From contig NW_023501070.1 of the NCBI RefSeq assembly GCF_014066305.1, positions 496,001 through 560,000 of the forward strand: a stretch of DNA of 64,000 bases, read 5' to 3'. Below, in pieces: positions 62,053 through 64,000 of the stretch (the stretch's first letter is position 1; the number at the start of each line of letters is the position of its first letter). The notes below the pieces were generated by a model. It saw only the letters and a program-made list of their open reading frames with translations, was not told the DNA's origin and ran no database searches. A program made the position numbers and the translations under genes. This DNA is from Letharia columbiana (lineage: Eukaryota > Ascomycota > Lecanoromycetes > Lecanorales > Parmeliaceae).

Positions 62053-62986
62053 TGTTATAATATCAGCCCCTTCGACTATCGCATATATATCGCGTATTAT
62101 CAGGGCTAGTAATTACTAGTCATTATTAGCCATCTATTTTATATATATAAATATTTATACATTTCATAAATTAATAATTAGTCTTTCAGTCACAATTATT
62201 CTTTCTAATATATCTGATATCCTACTTTCAATAGGTTATAAGCCCGAAAGCGGATAGGGCAGTATCGAAATATCCTTGCACTTCCTAACATGGATATCAA
62301 ACTAAGTCTTCGGTGATCGTTTATAAATAGATACACCTCATAGCGACAGCCCATTTTTTTAGCCCGTACCCACCGACGAGAGGGCTGTCGCCATTTAATC
62401 CCTACACAAAAAATATCGAACTAAAATCCTCATATCATTCCGAGGTCCCGAAACAATACGGGAAAAACATCAAAAACCCTCACATCATTCCGAGGTCCCG
62501 AAACAATACGGGCAAAACGTCAAAACCCTCATTTCATTCGAGGTCCCGAAGCAATACGGGCAAAACAATCATTCCGAAGTCCCGAAACAATACGGGCAAA
62601 AACGTCAAAACCCTCATTTCATTCGAGGTCCCGAAACGGGTATCCAAAGCCCCGGCACTCTTCCTATTTTCCTCATCGGGGTTTTTTATAGGTTTAACGA
62701 GGCCGGGTAAATAATCAATCCCGAATTCAAAGCGTGGATATGAAGATCGATATGGGATACGATGTGCTGGGGTTTAGGGAATCAGCTTCTGGGGCTGTCG
62801 GGGAGTGTTACAATACCAGCCCCTTCGGCTATCGCATACATGTCGCGTATTACCAGGGCTAGTAATTACCAGCCACCATTAGCCACCTATTTTATATATA
62901 TAAATATCCGTACATCCCATAAATTAATAATTAGTCTTTCAGTCACAATTATTCTTTCTAATATATCTGATATTCTACTTTCAATA
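62053..62986 (+). mobile_element. TRIM-like short LTR retroelement, copy 1, well preserved
   Basis: Two 181-bp LTRs (62053-62233 and 62806-62986), both beginning TGTTA and ending CAATA. A primer-binding site GGTTATAAGCCCGAAAGCGG starts immediately after the first LTR (62234). A purine-rich tract (GGGGAG) sits immediately before the second. The target duplication ATAAT is at 62048-62052 and 62987-62991, and the uninterrupted target is readable in copia copy B near 32510. The 572-bp interior has about five tandem units containing GAGGTCCCGAAACAATACGG (62436-62640) and no protein-coding capacity. It depends on another element for enzymes; the half-tRNA primer site points to copia. Confidence 0.92.
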
Positions 62987-64000
62987 ATAATAATATAAAA
63001 AATAAAATTTAATTAAACTTCTCTTTAAGTATAAAGAGAGATAATCTTTTATTAAATTATTATATACTTATATTATATTTTCTCTTAATATTTATAAATT
63101 AAAGTTTATCTCTTTAAGATATTATTAATTATATTATAGATTATAATATAAAATCTTTTTTTAAATAACGCTTTAAATTATATCGAGTTAACTTTAAAGC
63201 TTAATGGAATTTTCTTTATACGCTTTAAATAATTATAAATATTTTAAATACGAATAGTATCGATAGCGAGTATATTTTAATTTTTTATATTAATTTTATT
63301 ATTATATCGAGTTAATTTATTCTTAAATTATTATTAGAATTAATTTTAAATAAAAAGCTTTTTAAATTTAGAATAAAGCTAATTTTATTAATATTATCTA
63401 CTCTATCTACTTTATTAAACTTTATTATATTATAAATTTTATTCTTAAATTTAAATTTTATTCTTAAATTTTTATCTTATTAAATCTTAAAAATTAAATT
63501 AATTCTTTATAAATAGTATTATATTTAAATATATCGATATTAAGCTTTTAGCTAATTTAAATTAACTTTATTAAATTTTTATATTTAAAAATACTTTTAA
63601 TTATTATAAATAAAAGTAAAATATATAAGATTTCTTTATATTATTAAATTTTAAATATTATATTAAAATTAATATAATTTAATTAATCTTTTATTTAGCG
63701 ATTATCGTAAAAGCTATAATTAAATAATAATTTATAAAAAATATTTTTAAAAATATTATTAATATAGATATTATAATATAAATTAAAGTATATTATAAAT
63801 TCTATATTATAATAAAAACTTACTATAAAAATAATTTATATAATTTTATTAAAAGTTATATTAACGCTATAATTATTTAAAAGAATTTAAAAAAATATAA
63901 ATTTTATAAATTAAATATTTTTAGCTTTATTATTTAGAGATTAAAATTTTTTACTTTTATCTATAAAAATAAGCTATAAATTTATATTAATTAATTAATT

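Larger units (their letters stand above)
60595..64000 (+). mobile_element. copia copy C, 5' part, running off the window
   Basis: LTR 60595-60745, RIP-form primer site at 60746, then the leader and gag region colinear with copy B (31596-33500). It is interrupted by family A (61129-61527) and by the TRIM-like element (62053-62986). Frames are destroyed by RIP. The 3' part lies beyond the window. Confidence 0.7.

Noticed and set aside
62762..62998. 78-codon ORF overlapping the 3' LTR of TRIM copy 1
   Set aside because: It crosses the LTR boundary into host sequence, and low-complexity AT sequence provides the open frame.

Overview
The window comes from a filamentous ascomycete (Pezizomycotina). 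The reasons are genes with short introns (mostly 46-109 nt) carrying GT..AG ends and GCTAAT/GCTGAC-type branch sites; fungal orthologues such as a CFEM protein, Nop6, Cms1, Shy1 and Rac; and a two-part base composition. Balanced gene islands alternate abruptly with very AT-rich blocks in which CpA and TpG are almost absent while CpG persists, the pattern left by repeat-induced point mutation (RIP). The class cannot be fixed from the sequence alone.

Layout. About 1-14.67 kb is an AT-rich block of decayed repeats: tandem arrays, inverted-repeat elements and copies of a dispersed repeat called family A here. Gene island 1 (14.83-18.6 kb) has a seven-exon SET-domain methyltransferase converging on a ketopantoate-reductase-type gene. 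About 18.7-41.7 kb is a second AT-rich block: a minisatellite, family A copies, an unmutated GC-rich inverted-repeat element (20.24-20.81 kb), two large Ty1/copia retrotransposon copies (about 22.6-30.5 kb and 31.445-38.644 kb), a short non-autonomous LTR element nested in the first copia copy (24.43-25.37 kb), and a foldback hairpin at the block edge (41.52-41.68 kb). Gene island 2 (41.87-55.82 kb) holds nine recognisable genes: Lrp1/C1D exosome cofactor, Mix17/CHCHD2-like CX9C protein, a UBX protein head-to-head with SHY1/SURF1, CENP-T head-to-head with CMS1, a secreted CFEM protein, NOP6 and a Rac GTPase. About 56.33-64 kb is a third AT-rich block with copia LTRs, an inverted-repeat element, family A copies and a well-preserved 934-bp TRIM-like LTR element with 5-bp target duplications.

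Functionally the islands are housekeeping: ribosome biogenesis and RNA processing (Lrp1, Cms1, Nop6), mitochondrial function (Mix17, Shy1), kinetochore (CENP-T), protein quality control (UBX) and polarity signalling (Rac). The CFEM gene is the one effector-like accessory candidate. No coding system of unknown type was found. The most unusual content is the set of small, little-mutated mobile elements sitting inside heavily mutated retrotransposons. Paralogous empty sites in the window let their boundaries be read directly. Gene models were built by hand from splice signals, reading frame and family resemblance, without transcript data.
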